Shown here: piece after piece, positions 9,135 to 16,613 of the stretch
Numbering within the stretch: position 1 is the stretch's first letter
How the letters are laid out: each line of letters begins with the position of its first letter
From: Oscillospiraceae bacterium
Lineage (GTDB): Bacteria > Bacillota > Clostridia > Oscillospirales > Oscillospiraceae
Direction: 5' to 3'
Length of the DNA stretch: 64,000 bases
Assembly: GCA_902778115.1 (NCBI GenBank)
Contig: CACYWG010000007.1
Span: 350 to 64,349, forward strand
The notes under the pieces: generated by a model
The model's input: the letters and a program-made list of their open reading frames with translations, nothing else
Databases searched by the model: none
Told to the model about the DNA's origin: nothing
Position numbers and translations under genes: made by a program

Positions 9135-9689
9135 TTGAGCACCGAGCTGCTGATCCGCTGCTGCGCCCCGACCCTGGCCGGATTGAAAACGGGCAGCATG
9201 TATGCCTGCCCCTATGATACGCGGGAAACGCTGCTGGACGAGCTGCGGCGGCTGAACCGGCTGCTCTCTCCCCGGGGGCTGCGCATCCTTCCGCTGCGCT
9301 TTGGGCCGGACCGGGCCCTGCTCTATCTGTTCCGCCCGGAGGATCTTGCGCGGGACCTGCAGTGTCCGCACGCGCAGAAGATCCTCGCTGAGGCCGGTTA
9401 TGAGGATCTTCGTCCGGAAAAATGCATGCGCTGCCTGATCGAGCGGCTGCAAAACCGGGAGGATTTTCCGCATGAGATCGGCCTGTTTCTCAGCTATCCG
9501 CCGGAGGACGTGCAGGGCTTTATCGATAACCGCGCCCACAATTATAAGCGCATCTGCGCCTGGAAGGTCTACGGCGACGAGGAGCGGGCGCAGCGCACGT
9601 TTGAGCAATACAAAAAATGTACAGAATCCTACTGCCGCTCCTATCGGGCCGGAAGAAAGCTCGAAGAGCTGGCAGTGGCAATATCTTGA
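9135..9689 (+). CDS. DUF3793 family protein
   Basis: The 184-residue cytosolic protein matches the DUF3793 pattern as I know it: an N-terminal Cys-containing segment (CCAPTLAGLKTGSMY), LSPRGLRILPL in the middle, then the conserved block FPHEIGLFLSYPPEDVQGF and a C-terminal YRAGRKLEELAVA. The biochemical function is unknown. Family members are often next to flavodoxin or ferrous-iron transport genes in clostridia. TTG start at 9135 is chosen because GGAGGTGAT lies 7-8 nt upstream. It is co-transcribed with the flavodoxin 12 bp downstream and probably regulated with it. Confidence 0.85.
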   Translation: MSTELLIRCCAPTLAGLKTGSMYACPYDTRETLLDELRRLNRLLSPRGLRILPLRFGPDRALLYLFRPEDLARDLQCPHAQKILAEAGYEDLRPEKCMRCLIERLQNREDFPHEIGLFLSYPPEDVQGFIDNRAHNYKRICAWKVYGDEERAQRTFEQYKKCTESYCRSYRAGRKLEELAVAIS

Positions 9690-9701
9690 GGAGGAATCAT
9701 C

Positions 9702-10115
9702 ATGAATCACATTGCAGTCATTTACTGGAGCGGCACGGGCAACACCGAGGCCATGGCCAAAGCAGTACTCAAGGGCGCGGGCGTCGGCGCGGAGCTGTTC
9801 AGCGTCTCGGACTTTGACGAGAGCAAGGTCGACAGCTTTGACGCCTTTGCGCTCGGCTGCCCCGCCATGGGCAGCGAGGCGCTGGAGGACGGCGTATTCG
9901 AGCCCTTCTTCGAGAACGTCAAGGCCAGCCTGGCCGGCAAGAAGGTCGCCCTCTTCGGCTCCTACGGCTGGGGCGACGGCGAATGGATGCGCAGCTGGGA
10001 GGACTCCTGCGCCGAGGCGGGCATCACGCTTGCCGTCGACAGCGTCATCTGCAACGACGCGCCCGACAGCGAAGCCCTGGAGGCCTGCAAGGCCCTCGGC
10101 GCCGCGCTCGCCTGA
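9702..10115 (+). CDS. Flavodoxin
   Basis: FMN-binding low-potential electron carrier that can replace ferredoxin under iron limitation. The 137-residue length is normal for a short-chain flavodoxin. The N-terminal strand and phosphate-binding loop are clear (VIYWSGTGNTEAMA), followed by the FMN-contact loops near GCPAMGSEAL and FGSYGWGDGEWM. It is the second gene of an operon whose promoter overlaps a palindromic operator. GGAGG precedes the ATG and a strong terminator follows. Confidence 0.95.
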   Translation: MNHIAVIYWSGTGNTEAMAKAVLKGAGVGAELFSVSDFDESKVDSFDAFALGCPAMGSEALEDGVFEPFFENVKASLAGKKVALFGSYGWGDGEWMRSWEDSCAEAGITLAVDSVICNDAPDSEALEACKALGAALA

Positions 10116-10167
10116 GACGGCAAGACTTTCCGGCCGAACCGGACGACAAGTATAGCAAAACAGCCTG

Positions 10168-10205
10168 AAAGCAGGGCAGTCAGAGCGGACTGCCCTGCTT
10201 TTTTC
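10168..10205 (+). terminator. Intrinsic terminator after flavodoxin
   Basis: 13-bp perfect stem (AAGCAGGGCAGTC / GACTGCCCTGCTT), 6-nt loop, followed by TTTTTCTTTATTT. Confidence 0.92.
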
Positions 10206-10233
10206 TTTATTTCGAAAAATGCAAAATACCCTC

Positions 10234-10289
10234 TTGACAAATACATCGGACTGCGATATATATTATATCGCAGTCCGATATATCGCAGT
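10234..10289 (+). promoter_or_regulatory. PadR promoter with a 16-bp-arm palindrome
   Basis: TTGACA (10234-10239), 17 nt, TATATA (10257-10262). A perfect inverted repeat with 16-bp arms, ATCGGACTGCGATATA (10245-10260) and its complement (10264-10279) around a 3-nt centre, covers the spacer and the -10. An extra half-site, ATATATCGCAGT, follows at about 10277-10288. This is the expected geometry for autorepression by the PadR-type regulator encoded next. Confidence 0.85.
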
Positions 10290-10306
10290 GAAATGGAGGT
10301 GCGGCG

Positions 10307-10630
10307 ATGGACAAGCGCATCCAACGGATCTATGTTCCGATGACCGAGAGCGGCTTTTACATCCTGTTCTGTCTGCAGCGCCCGCAGCACGGCTACGGGA
10401 TCGGCCAGATGGTCAAGATGATGACCGGCGGCGCGCTGACGATCAGTGCCGGCACCATGTACGGCACGCTCTCCAAAATGGAGGCGGACGGGTTGATCGC
10501 CTTCGTCCGCGAGGAGGAAAAGCGCAAGCTCTATCAGATCACGCCTTTGGGCGAAGAGATCCTGGCTCTGGAGCTGGAGCGGATCGAACGGCTGTATCAG
10601 AACAGCAGAGGGGAGATTTACCATGGCTGA
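10307..10630 (+). CDS. PadR family transcriptional regulator
   Basis: Small winged-helix DNA-binding protein (107 aa) of the short PadR-s2 type. The N-terminal half has the PadR pattern FYILFCLQRPQHGYGIGQMV, followed by the recognition-helix and wing segment ISAGTMYGTLSKMEADGLI and YQITPLGEEIL. It probably represses its own operon through the large palindrome over its -10 element. It overlaps the DUF2812 gene by 8 bp, so the pair forms one operon. The inducing signal is unknown; PadR-DUF2812 pairs often respond to membrane or antibiotic stress. Confidence 0.93.
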   Translation: MDKRIQRIYVPMTESGFYILFCLQRPQHGYGIGQMVKMMTGGALTISAGTMYGTLSKMEADGLIAFVREEEKRKLYQITPLGEEILALELERIERLYQNSRGEIYHG

Positions 10631-11174
10631 AACGAAAACGCTGGTCCGCTTTTTTACGATCGCGGATTTTGAAGAGGAAGAAAAATGGCTGCGCGAGCAG
10701 CATAACAGGGGCTGGAAGCTGACAAATGCGGCCATTTTCTTGTACACCTTCGAGCGCTGCGCGCCGGAGGACGTGATTTACCGCCTGGACTACAAAAACG
10801 GTGACGAGAACGAGGACTATCTCCAGCTCTTCCGTGATTACGGCTGGGAATACTTTGATCAAAATGCGGGCTGGCTGTATTTCCGCAAGCCCGCCGCCGA
10901 GGTCGAGACCGAGGCCGACGGCGAGATCTTCTCCGACGGGCTGTCCCGGGTGGAGATGGTGCAGCACGTCGTCAAAACCCGCATGCTGCCGCTGCTGGTG
11001 ATTTTTCTCTGCTGCCTGCTGCCGAATCTGATCCGCAGCATCGAGGGCTCCGTTCCCTTCGCCAGCTTTTTCAGCGTCCTGTTCGGGATTTTGTTTGTGC
11101 TCTACTGCTACCTGATCACCTACTGCGGCGTCAAGCTGGCCCGGCTGAAGAAAAAGTACAACGAGCAACTATAA
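10623..11174 (+). CDS. DUF2812 domain membrane protein
   Basis: The N-terminal ~105 residues form the DUF2812 domain (RFFTIADFEEEEKWLREQHN, then GWKL and YRLDYKNGDENEDYLQLF, GWEYFDQNAGWLYFRK). Two hydrophobic segments follow at about residues 123-143 and 148-170, with a basic tail (KKKYNEQL), so the protein is membrane-anchored with a cytoplasmic domain. Its function is not established. The family is typically encoded next to PadR regulators, as here (8-bp overlap), and is likely the regulated output or a cofactor of that regulator. Confidence 0.85.
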   Translation: MAETKTLVRFFTIADFEEEEKWLREQHNRGWKLTNAAIFLYTFERCAPEDVIYRLDYKNGDENEDYLQLFRDYGWEYFDQNAGWLYFRKPAAEVETEADGEIFSDGLSRVEMVQHVVKTRMLPLLVIFLCCLLPNLIRSIEGSVPFASFFSVLFGILFVLYCYLITYCGVKLARLKKKYNEQL

Positions 11175-11211
11175 AAAAACACGGAGGAATCCTTGATTCC
11201 TCCGTGTTTTT
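11174..11211. terminator. Bidirectional terminator between DUF2812 and mscL
   Basis: Perfect 15-17-bp stem (AAAAACACGGAGGAATC with complement) with T-runs on both strands, serving convergent genes. Confidence 0.9.
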
Positions 11212-11229
11212 CCTCTAAGCACTGCGCAC

Positions 11230-11661
11230 TTATTTCTTCTTGATCTCTTCCAGGATCTCGCCCAGCAGATCTTCGGCGGTGGGCTTGGGCTCCTCGGCGG
11301 GAGCTTCCTCAGCCGTTTCCGCTTCCTTCTTCGCCGCCAGCTCGCGGGCCTTGTTGAAGGCCTTGATGACGGAGAACAGGACCAGAGCGATCACCAGGAA
11401 GTTGATGATGGCGCCGACAAAGGTGCCCAGGCCGAGCACGATGGCCTCGGTGCCGGCGGCCTCGTCCGCCGCGCGCAGGGTGATGTTCAGAGCGTCGGTG
11501 TTGGGGGCGCCGAACAGCCAGGCCAGCAGCGGGGTGATGACGTTGCCCACGAGGGAGCTCGTGATCGCGCCGAAGGCGCCGCCGACGATCACGCCGACCG
11601 CCATATCGAGCACATTGCCCTTGGTGATAAAGGTTTTGAATTCTTCAAAGAACTTTTTCAT
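11230..11661 (-). CDS. mscL: Large-conductance mechanosensitive channel MscL
   Basis: Pentameric emergency-release channel of the cytoplasmic membrane that opens under hypo-osmotic tension. 143 residues, the normal length. The amphipathic N-terminal helix and TM1 are clear (FKTFITKGNVLDMAVGVIVG). TM2 is at about residues 80-103 (FVGAIINFLVIALVLFSVIK), and a charged C-terminal helix follows with an unusually Ala/Glu/Pro-rich linker. AGGAG lies about 6 nt before the ATG. Its stop codon lies in a short 7-bp-period repeat (11223-11236). Confidence 0.97.
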   Translation of the reverse strand: MKKFFEEFKTFITKGNVLDMAVGVIVGGAFGAITSSLVGNVITPLLAWLFGAPNTDALNITLRAADEAAGTEAIVLGLGTFVGAIINFLVIALVLFSVIKAFNKARELAAKKEAETAEEAPAEEPKPTAEDLLGEILEEIKKK

Positions 11662-11747
11662 GTGTTTCCTCTCCTTTTATTTAAATTTTTGTTCCTTGAC
11701 TGAAAAATGGAATGAAGCCGCGCTTTCCAGCGAAAGGGAGTTTCATC

Positions 11748-12070
11748 GTTTTTGAGGCGGCTTTGCCGCTTCAAAAACGCCCTAAGGCGAGTACCGCGAG
11801 CCCTCGCGCCGTCGTTAAACGAAATTCGCTCCAGTCCGCTTCCCCGGTTTCGAAGCGCCGGGAAAGCTCCCTATCCGCTCTTTCCGTTTTCCTCACAAAT
11901 TCAAAGCCTTCGCTTTGAATTTGAAAGGAGGCGCAGCGGAATGGACGAGCCTTCGTCATGCTTGACGGAGGCGAGTGATATGGAGCTTGTGCCGACGTAC
12001 GAGGCTTGTCCTCCGTAAGCCGAGCGCGATGAGCGCGAGTATACCCGCTGCGAAACATGTTTCGCAGCGG
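11748..12070. repeat. Dispersed intergenic element D, copy 1 (long form)
   Basis: This non-coding stretch between mscL and serS shares two blocks with 50316-50459. The left block is a hairpin around GCTTTGCCGC followed by TAAGGCGAG and CTCGCGCCG. The right block holds GAGGCTTGTC, CCGTAAGCCGAG, GCGATGAGCGCGAGT and a terminal hairpin (CCGCTGCGAAACATGTTTCGCAGCGG here, split as two arms of 11). About 150 bp lies between the blocks here and almost none in copy 2. The terminal hairpin is next to the serS stop and might also terminate transcription. No gene is supported. Confidence 0.7.
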
Positions 12071-12072
12071 AT

Positions 12073-13392
12073 TTATTTATGTGGAATCAGAACTTTCGTT
12101 CCGCCCATATACGGCTGCAGGACTTCGGGGATGGTCACGCTGCCGTCGGCCTGCAGGTGGTTTTCCAGGAAGGCGATCAGCATGCGCGGCGGAGCCACGA
12201 CGGTGTTGTTGAGCGTGTGCGGCAGATACATCTTGCCGTCCGCGCCCTTGACGCGCATTTTCAGGCGGCGTGCCTGCGCGTCGCCGAGGTTGGAGCAGGA
12301 GCATACCTCAAAATACTTCTGCTGGCGCGGAGACCAGGCCTCGATATCGCAGGATTTGACCTTCAGATCGGCCAGATCGCCGCTGCAGCACTCCAGCTGG
12401 CGCACCGGGATCTCCATTGAGAGGAACAACTCCACGCTGTAGCGCCACATTTTCTCATACCAGGCCATCGAATCCTCGGGCCGGCAGACCACGATCATCT
12501 CCTGCTTTTCGAACTGGTGGATGCGGTACACGCCGCGTTCCTCGATGCCGTGCGCGCCCTTTTCCTTGCGGAAGCAGGGGGAATAGCTCGTCAGGGTCTG
12601 CGGCAGACTCTCCTCCGGGATGATCTGGTCGATAAACTTGCCGATCATCGAGTGCTCGCTGGTACCGATCAGATAGAGGTCCTCGCCCTCGATCTTGTAC
12701 ATCATGGCCTCCATGTCGGTCTGGCTCATCACGCCCTCGACGACGTTGCCGTGGATCATAAAGGGCGGGATGCAGTAAATGAAGCCCTTGTTGATCATAA
12801 AATCGCGCGCATAGGCCAGTACCGCCGAGTGCAGGCGCGCGATGTCGCCCATCAGATAATAAAATCCGTTGCCGGATACGCGGCCGGCCGCGTCCATGTC
12901 CACGCCGTCAAAGCGCTCCATGATCTCCGTGTGATAGGGAATGGGAAAATCTGGAACTTTTGCTTCGCCGAAGCGCTCCACCTCGACGTTGGCGCTGTCG
13001 TCCGGGCCGATGGGCACGCTGGGATCGATAATATTCGGGATCTGCAGCAGGATCTGGTGGATGCGTGCGGCATACGCCTCCTCCTGCTTCTCCAGCGCCT
13101 CGCGGCGCTCATCGCTGGCCTTGACCTTTGCCATGTTCGCGTCGATCTCGGCCTGTATGGCGGCCTTTTCCTCCTCGGAAGCCTTTTTCAGCCTGCCGAA
13201 CAGGGGGCCGTTTGCCTTGCTGAGCTGGTTGCGCTGGGCGCGCAGGTCGCTCGCCTCGGTGATCGCGGCGCGGTTTTTCGCGTCGAGCTCCAGCAGCTCG
13301 TCCACCAGGGGCAGCTTTGCATCCTGGAACTTTTTGCGGATGTTTTCCTTGACAACTTCGGGATTTTCCCGGATAAACTTCATATCTAACAC
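12073..13392 (-). CDS. serS: Serine--tRNA ligase
   Basis: Charges tRNA-Ser (and tRNA-Sec) with serine. 439 residues. The N-terminal coiled-coil arm spans about residues 30-100. Class II catalytic motifs are visible: motif 2 around FRKEKGAHGIEERG and RIHQFEK, and motif 3 near LNNTVVAPPRMLIAFLENH. GTG start at 13392 is chosen because it gives the family-typical MLDMKFIREN start and lies 10 nt after GGAGG. It follows parB by 21 bp, so parA-parB-serS is probably one transcript. Confidence 0.97.
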   Translation of the reverse strand: MLDMKFIRENPEVVKENIRKKFQDAKLPLVDELLELDAKNRAAITEASDLRAQRNQLSKANGPLFGRLKKASEEEKAAIQAEIDANMAKVKASDERREALEKQEEAYAARIHQILLQIPNIIDPSVPIGPDDSANVEVERFGEAKVPDFPIPYHTEIMERFDGVDMDAAGRVSGNGFYYLMGDIARLHSAVLAYARDFMINKGFIYCIPPFMIHGNVVEGVMSQTDMEAMMYKIEGEDLYLIGTSEHSMIGKFIDQIIPEESLPQTLTSYSPCFRKEKGAHGIEERGVYRIHQFEKQEMIVVCRPEDSMAWYEKMWRYSVELFLSMEIPVRQLECCSGDLADLKVKSCDIEAWSPRQQKYFEVCSCSNLGDAQARRLKMRVKGADGKMYLPHTLNNTVVAPPRMLIAFLENHLQADGSVTIPEVLQPYMGGTKVLIPHK

Positions 13393-13413
13393 GGTTTTAT
13401 GTCCTCCGTTTCC

Positions 13414-14277
13414 TTACTTGCCGATCGTCTGCAGCAGCTCGATCAGCGCTTCTCGGTCGTCCGAGCCGACGTATTCGATCTCGATCCGGCCGCCTTTTTT
13501 CCCCTCAATCAGCCTGACCTTGCGGCCGATCGTCCGGCTGAGCGCCTCGGAGACCTCGGCGGCGTAATCCACCGCCAGCGGATCTTTTTCCGGCTCCGGC
13601 TTTGGCTCTTTCTGCAGCCGCGCCGCGAGCTGTTCGGTCTTGCGCACCGAAAGTTCCCGCGCGATGACCTCATTGGCCGCGTCCAGCTGCCGCGGATCGT
13701 TGTTCAGCGGGATCAGCGCCCGCGCGTGTCCAGCCGAAAGCAGGCCGGTCTCGACCAGTTCCCTGAGCTCGGGGCTCAAGGTCAGCAGTCGCAGAGCGTT
13801 GGCCACCGCCGGGCGCGAGCGTCCGACGCTTCGTGCCGCTTCCTCCTGGGTCAGGCCGTAGTCCTGCATCAGGCTCAGATAACCGCGTGCCTCCTCCATC
13901 GGGTTCAGATCCTGCCGCTGCAGGTTCTCCACCAGTGCCAGCTCCGCCGTGCGGCGGTCGTCGGCCTCGATGACGCGCACCGGCACCTCGCTCAGGCCGG
14001 CCAGACGGGCCGCGCGCCAGCGCCGTTCGCCGGCAATGATCTGGTAATAGCCGCTGTCGAGCCGACGCACCGTGATCGGCTGAATCAGCCCGTACTGCGC
14101 GATGGAGTCGGCCAGATCCTGCAGCGCCTGCTCGTCAAAGCGTTCGCGCGGCTGCTCCCGGCGCGGCTCCACCTTGCTCAGCGGCACATTGAGCAGCTCG
14201 CTCTCTTCCTCGTCGAAATCGTTGGCCGCAAACAGCACGTCCAGCCCGGTGCCAAGGCCCCGTTTTTCTTTTGCCAT
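13414..14277 (-). CDS. parB: Chromosome partitioning protein ParB (Spo0J)
   Basis: CTP-dependent DNA clamp that loads at parS and spreads, guiding origin segregation, SMC loading and, in spore formers, sporulation control. 287 residues. The CTP-binding motif GERRWRAARLAG and the box ENLQRQDLNPMEEARGY are followed by an HTH (LTQEEAARSVGRSRPAVANALRLL) and a C-terminal dimerisation domain. The second ATG (14277) is 8 nt from AGAGG; the first ATG (14283) overlaps the parA stop. Two parS sites lie 0.8 kb upstream. Confidence 0.96.
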   Translation of the reverse strand: MAKEKRGLGTGLDVLFAANDFDEEESELLNVPLSKVEPRREQPRERFDEQALQDLADSIAQYGLIQPITVRRLDSGYYQIIAGERRWRAARLAGLSEVPVRVIEADDRRTAELALVENLQRQDLNPMEEARGYLSLMQDYGLTQEEAARSVGRSRPAVANALRLLTLSPELRELVETGLLSAGHARALIPLNNDPRQLDAANEVIARELSVRKTEQLAARLQKEPKPEPEKDPLAVDYAAEVSEALSRTIGRKVRLIEGKKGGRIEIEYVGSDDREALIELLQTIGK

Positions 14278-14279
14278 TG

Positions 14280-15041
14280 TCATTTCCTCTCAGACCGGGC
14301 AACGAATTCTTCGGCCAATGCCAGGTACGCCTTGCTGCCCTTGTTGGATTTGTCGTAGATCACGCCCGGCACGCCGTGGCTCGGCGCCTCGGACAGACGG
14401 ATGCTGCGCGGGATCACGGTTTCATAGACCTTATCGCCCAAATGACGGCGCAGCTCCGCCGCGACCTGCGCGGTCAGATTCATGCGGCCGTCATACATCG
14501 TCAGCACGATGCCCTCGATCGTCAGCCGCCGATTCAGGCGCTTCGAGCACATTTTGATACTGGTCATCAGGTCGGCCAGCCCCTCCAGCGCATAGTATTC
14601 GCACTGCATCGGCACGAGCACGCTGTCCGCCGCGACCAGAGCGTTCACGGTCAGCAGCTCGAGCGAGGGCGGGCAGTCGATCAGTATGTAATCGTAATCC
14701 GTATACAGGGCGAGCAGCGCGTTTTTCATCACGTACTCGCGCTTTTCCTGCCCGATCAGCTCCACGGACGCGGCCGCCAGTTCTTTTCCGGTCGGAACCA
14801 GATCTCCGGCCTTCGTATGTACCACGCAGTCGGCGGCGGAGCGGCCGCCGATCAGCATGTCATAAACATTCGGACGCTTGCTTTTGGGTACTCCCATCCC
14901 GGAGCTGGCGTTGCCCTGGGGATCCGCGTCCACCAGCAGGACGTGCCGTCCGAGCTGATGCAGGGCTGCGCAGAGGTTGACGGCGGTCGTTGTTTTGCCG
15001 ACGCCGCCTTTTTGGTTGGCGATTGCCACGATTTTTGCCAT
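14280..15041 (-). CDS. parA: Chromosome partitioning ATPase ParA (Soj)
   Basis: DNA-binding Walker ATPase that acts with ParB on origin positioning. 253 residues starting MAKIVAIANQKGGVGKTTTA, the deviant Walker A (KGGVGKTT) at residues 10-17. Walker A' is at VLLVDADPQGNASSGMG and Walker B near YILIDCPPSLELLTVNAL. ATG at 15041 is preceded by AAGGAGAGG. The promoter abuts a parS site, suggesting control by ParB. Confidence 0.97.
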   Translation of the reverse strand: MAKIVAIANQKGGVGKTTTAVNLCAALHQLGRHVLLVDADPQGNASSGMGVPKSKRPNVYDMLIGGRSAADCVVHTKAGDLVPTGKELAAASVELIGQEKREYVMKNALLALYTDYDYILIDCPPSLELLTVNALVAADSVLVPMQCEYYALEGLADLMTSIKMCSKRLNRRLTIEGIVLTMYDGRMNLTAQVAAELRRHLGDKVYETVIPRSIRLSEAPSHGVPGVIYDKSNKGSKAYLALAEEFVARSERK

Positions 15042-15068
15042 AGTCGCCTCTCCTTTTTCTATGGCGAC

Positions 15069-15097
15069 ATTATAACAGCATCTTGCCGGCATTGCAA
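15069..15097 (-). promoter_or_regulatory. parAB promoter
   Basis: Minus strand: TTGCAA (15092-15097), 17 nt, TATAAT (15069-15074). The -35 is immediately adjacent to parS1. Confidence 0.75.
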
Positions 15098-15113
15098 TGT
15101 TTCACGTGAAACA
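15098..15113. promoter_or_regulatory. parS site 1
   Basis: Perfect 16-bp TGTTTCACGTGAAACA, the bacterial consensus ParB binding site, touching the -35 of the parA promoter. Confidence 0.97.
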
Positions 15114-15143
15114 AATTTTGAGCCGCCCGCGCGTGCTTCGACA

Positions 15144-15159
15144 TGTTTCACGTGAAACA
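15144..15159. promoter_or_regulatory. parS site 2
   Basis: Second perfect TGTTTCACGTGAAACA, 46 bp from site 1 (start to start), ending 1 bp before the gpr stop codon. Confidence 0.97.
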
Positions 15160-15160
15160 T

Positions 15161-16021
15161 TCACTCTAGCAGCGCGGACACGTCCTCCACCCGCAATCCG
15201 GGGTGCAGCGCCAGATCCAGCGCGTAACCAAGGAGTCTGGCCGCACAGCGGATCGACTCGTCAATGTCCTTCGGGGTCACAAACCAGCCGCGAAGAGCTT
15301 CCTCCCCGAAGCAGCCGGCATCCACGACCGTAGGCACGCCGATTGCCAGCACCGGCACGCCGAGACTATCCTGCGACAGGGCAGCCCGGTCATTGCCGAC
15401 GCCGGAGCCGGGGGCGATGCCGGAATCCGCAAGCTGGACGCAGCGGCAGAGATGCCGGGGGTCCGCACCGGCCAAGGCGTCAAAGACGACGACGCGCGCC
15501 GGACGGATTTCCCGGCAGATCGCGGTGATCTGCCGTGCGCTTTCCACCCCGGAAGCGGCGAGCACGCCCGGCGTGCAGACTGCTACCTCCGCAAACGGCT
15601 CAAAAAGCGGGTGCCTGACTGCCTTCAAATGGCGCGTGGGGAAGACATAGCGCGCCGCCTCCGGGCCGAGCGCGTCCGGCGTGACCTCCCGGTTTCCGAG
15701 TCCGACCGCCAGCGTCGTCCCCTCCGTGCCGCCGAGCATGGCGCGGATCTCGGCCGCCAGCATATTGGTCAAAGCAGGGAAGCGGTCGTCGCCGCGCGGG
15801 AAAAAGCGCTCTGCTTCCAGCGTACAGTAAGAGCCCTGCGGTTTTCCGATCGTTTGGGCGCCGCGCTCGTCCAGCACACGCACGCGGAAGAGAGAGACGC
15901 CGTTTTTCGTCTCCTCCTCGGCCTCCAGGCCGGGAAGCGGGTCAAGATCGGTCTTTCCGTTTTTCAGCATCCGATGTGCTTCGCTGGCCAGGTCCGTGCG
16001 CGCCGTCTTAAAAATATCCAT
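15161..16021 (-). CDS. gpr: Germination protease Gpr
   Basis: Spore-specific aspartic-type protease that degrades small acid-soluble proteins after germination. 286 residues. ARTDLASEAHRM at the N-terminus matches the autoprocessing region of the family. Other conserved blocks are VGLGNREVTPDALGP, TPGVLAASGVES, VVVFDALAGADP and IAPGSGVGNDR. ATG at 16021 has AGGAGA about 8 nt upstream; a longer frame to 16111 would run into the divergent promoter region. It is divergent from rpsT. A sigma-G promoter is expected but none could be assigned with confidence. Confidence 0.95.
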   Translation of the reverse strand: MDIFKTARTDLASEAHRMLKNGKTDLDPLPGLEAEEETKNGVSLFRVRVLDERGAQTIGKPQGSYCTLEAERFFPRGDDRFPALTNMLAAEIRAMLGGTEGTTLAVGLGNREVTPDALGPEAARYVFPTRHLKAVRHPLFEPFAEVAVCTPGVLAASGVESARQITAICREIRPARVVVFDALAGADPRHLCRCVQLADSGIAPGSGVGNDRAALSQDSLGVPVLAIGVPTVVDAGCFGEEALRGWFVTPKDIDESIRCAARLLGYALDLALHPGLRVEDVSALLE

Positions 16022-16119
16022 TTTCTTCCATCTCCTGCTACCATATCTAGTGGTATTTTGCCCGAAAGCGAGGCCGGAATAACAAGCGAAAAAAAGTTTT
16101 CGATTCATCAAAAAAACTC

Positions 16120-16148
16120 TTGCTTTTCGCGTGTTTCTTTGCTATAAT
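16120..16148 (+). promoter_or_regulatory. rpsT promoter
   Basis: TTGCTT (16120-16125), 17 nt, TATAAT (16143-16148). Confidence 0.75.
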
Positions 16149-16213
16149 TTCAAAACGCGAGTCATGCACGCACCATGAACACGCAATTTTATAGGAGGAG
16201 GTGGCGTTCGAAC

Positions 16214-16480
16214 ATGGCCAACATTAAATCTTCTGCCAAGCGTGACGAGAAGTCCAAACAGCTCAGAGCCAAGAACCGGGCCGACAAGACCGAGCTCAAG
16301 ACCATGATGAAAAAGTTTGACGCAGCCGTTGCCGAAGGCAACCACGATGCAGCCGTCAGTGCCTATAAAGTTGCCGTCAAGACCGTTGACCGCGCAGCCG
16401 GCAAGGGTCTGCTGCCGAAGAACAACGCGGCTCGCAAAAAGTCCGCGATGACGGTTAAGCTCAACGATCTGGCTGAGTAA
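16214..16480 (+). CDS. rpsT: 30S ribosomal protein S20
   Basis: Small-subunit protein binding 16S rRNA. 88 residues starting MANIKSSAKRDEKSKQL, rich in Lys/Arg/Ala as expected. Start at 16214 gives the canonical MANIKSA-like N-terminus with GGAGGAGGTGG 9 nt upstream. A strong terminator follows, so it is monocistronic. Confidence 0.97.
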   Translation: MANIKSSAKRDEKSKQLRAKNRADKTELKTMMKKFDAAVAEGNHDAAVSAYKVAVKTVDRAAGKGLLPKNNAARKKSAMTVKLNDLAE

Positions 16481-16490
16481 GCAGCAAGTC

Positions 16491-16522
16491 AAAAAGAACA
16501 CGGTTTTCCGTGTTCTTTTTTC
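16491..16522 (+). terminator. Intrinsic terminator after rpsT
   Basis: Stem AAAAGAACACGG / CCGTGTTCTTTT with TTTT loop and trailing T-run. Confidence 0.92.
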
Positions 16523-16613
16523 TTTATCAGTTTGTTCATCAATCTTCTTTCATCCCGGGCTATACTGAAACTACCACCGCGGCCGCAGGGCCGCGTCAAA
16601 GAGGTGTTCCGTC

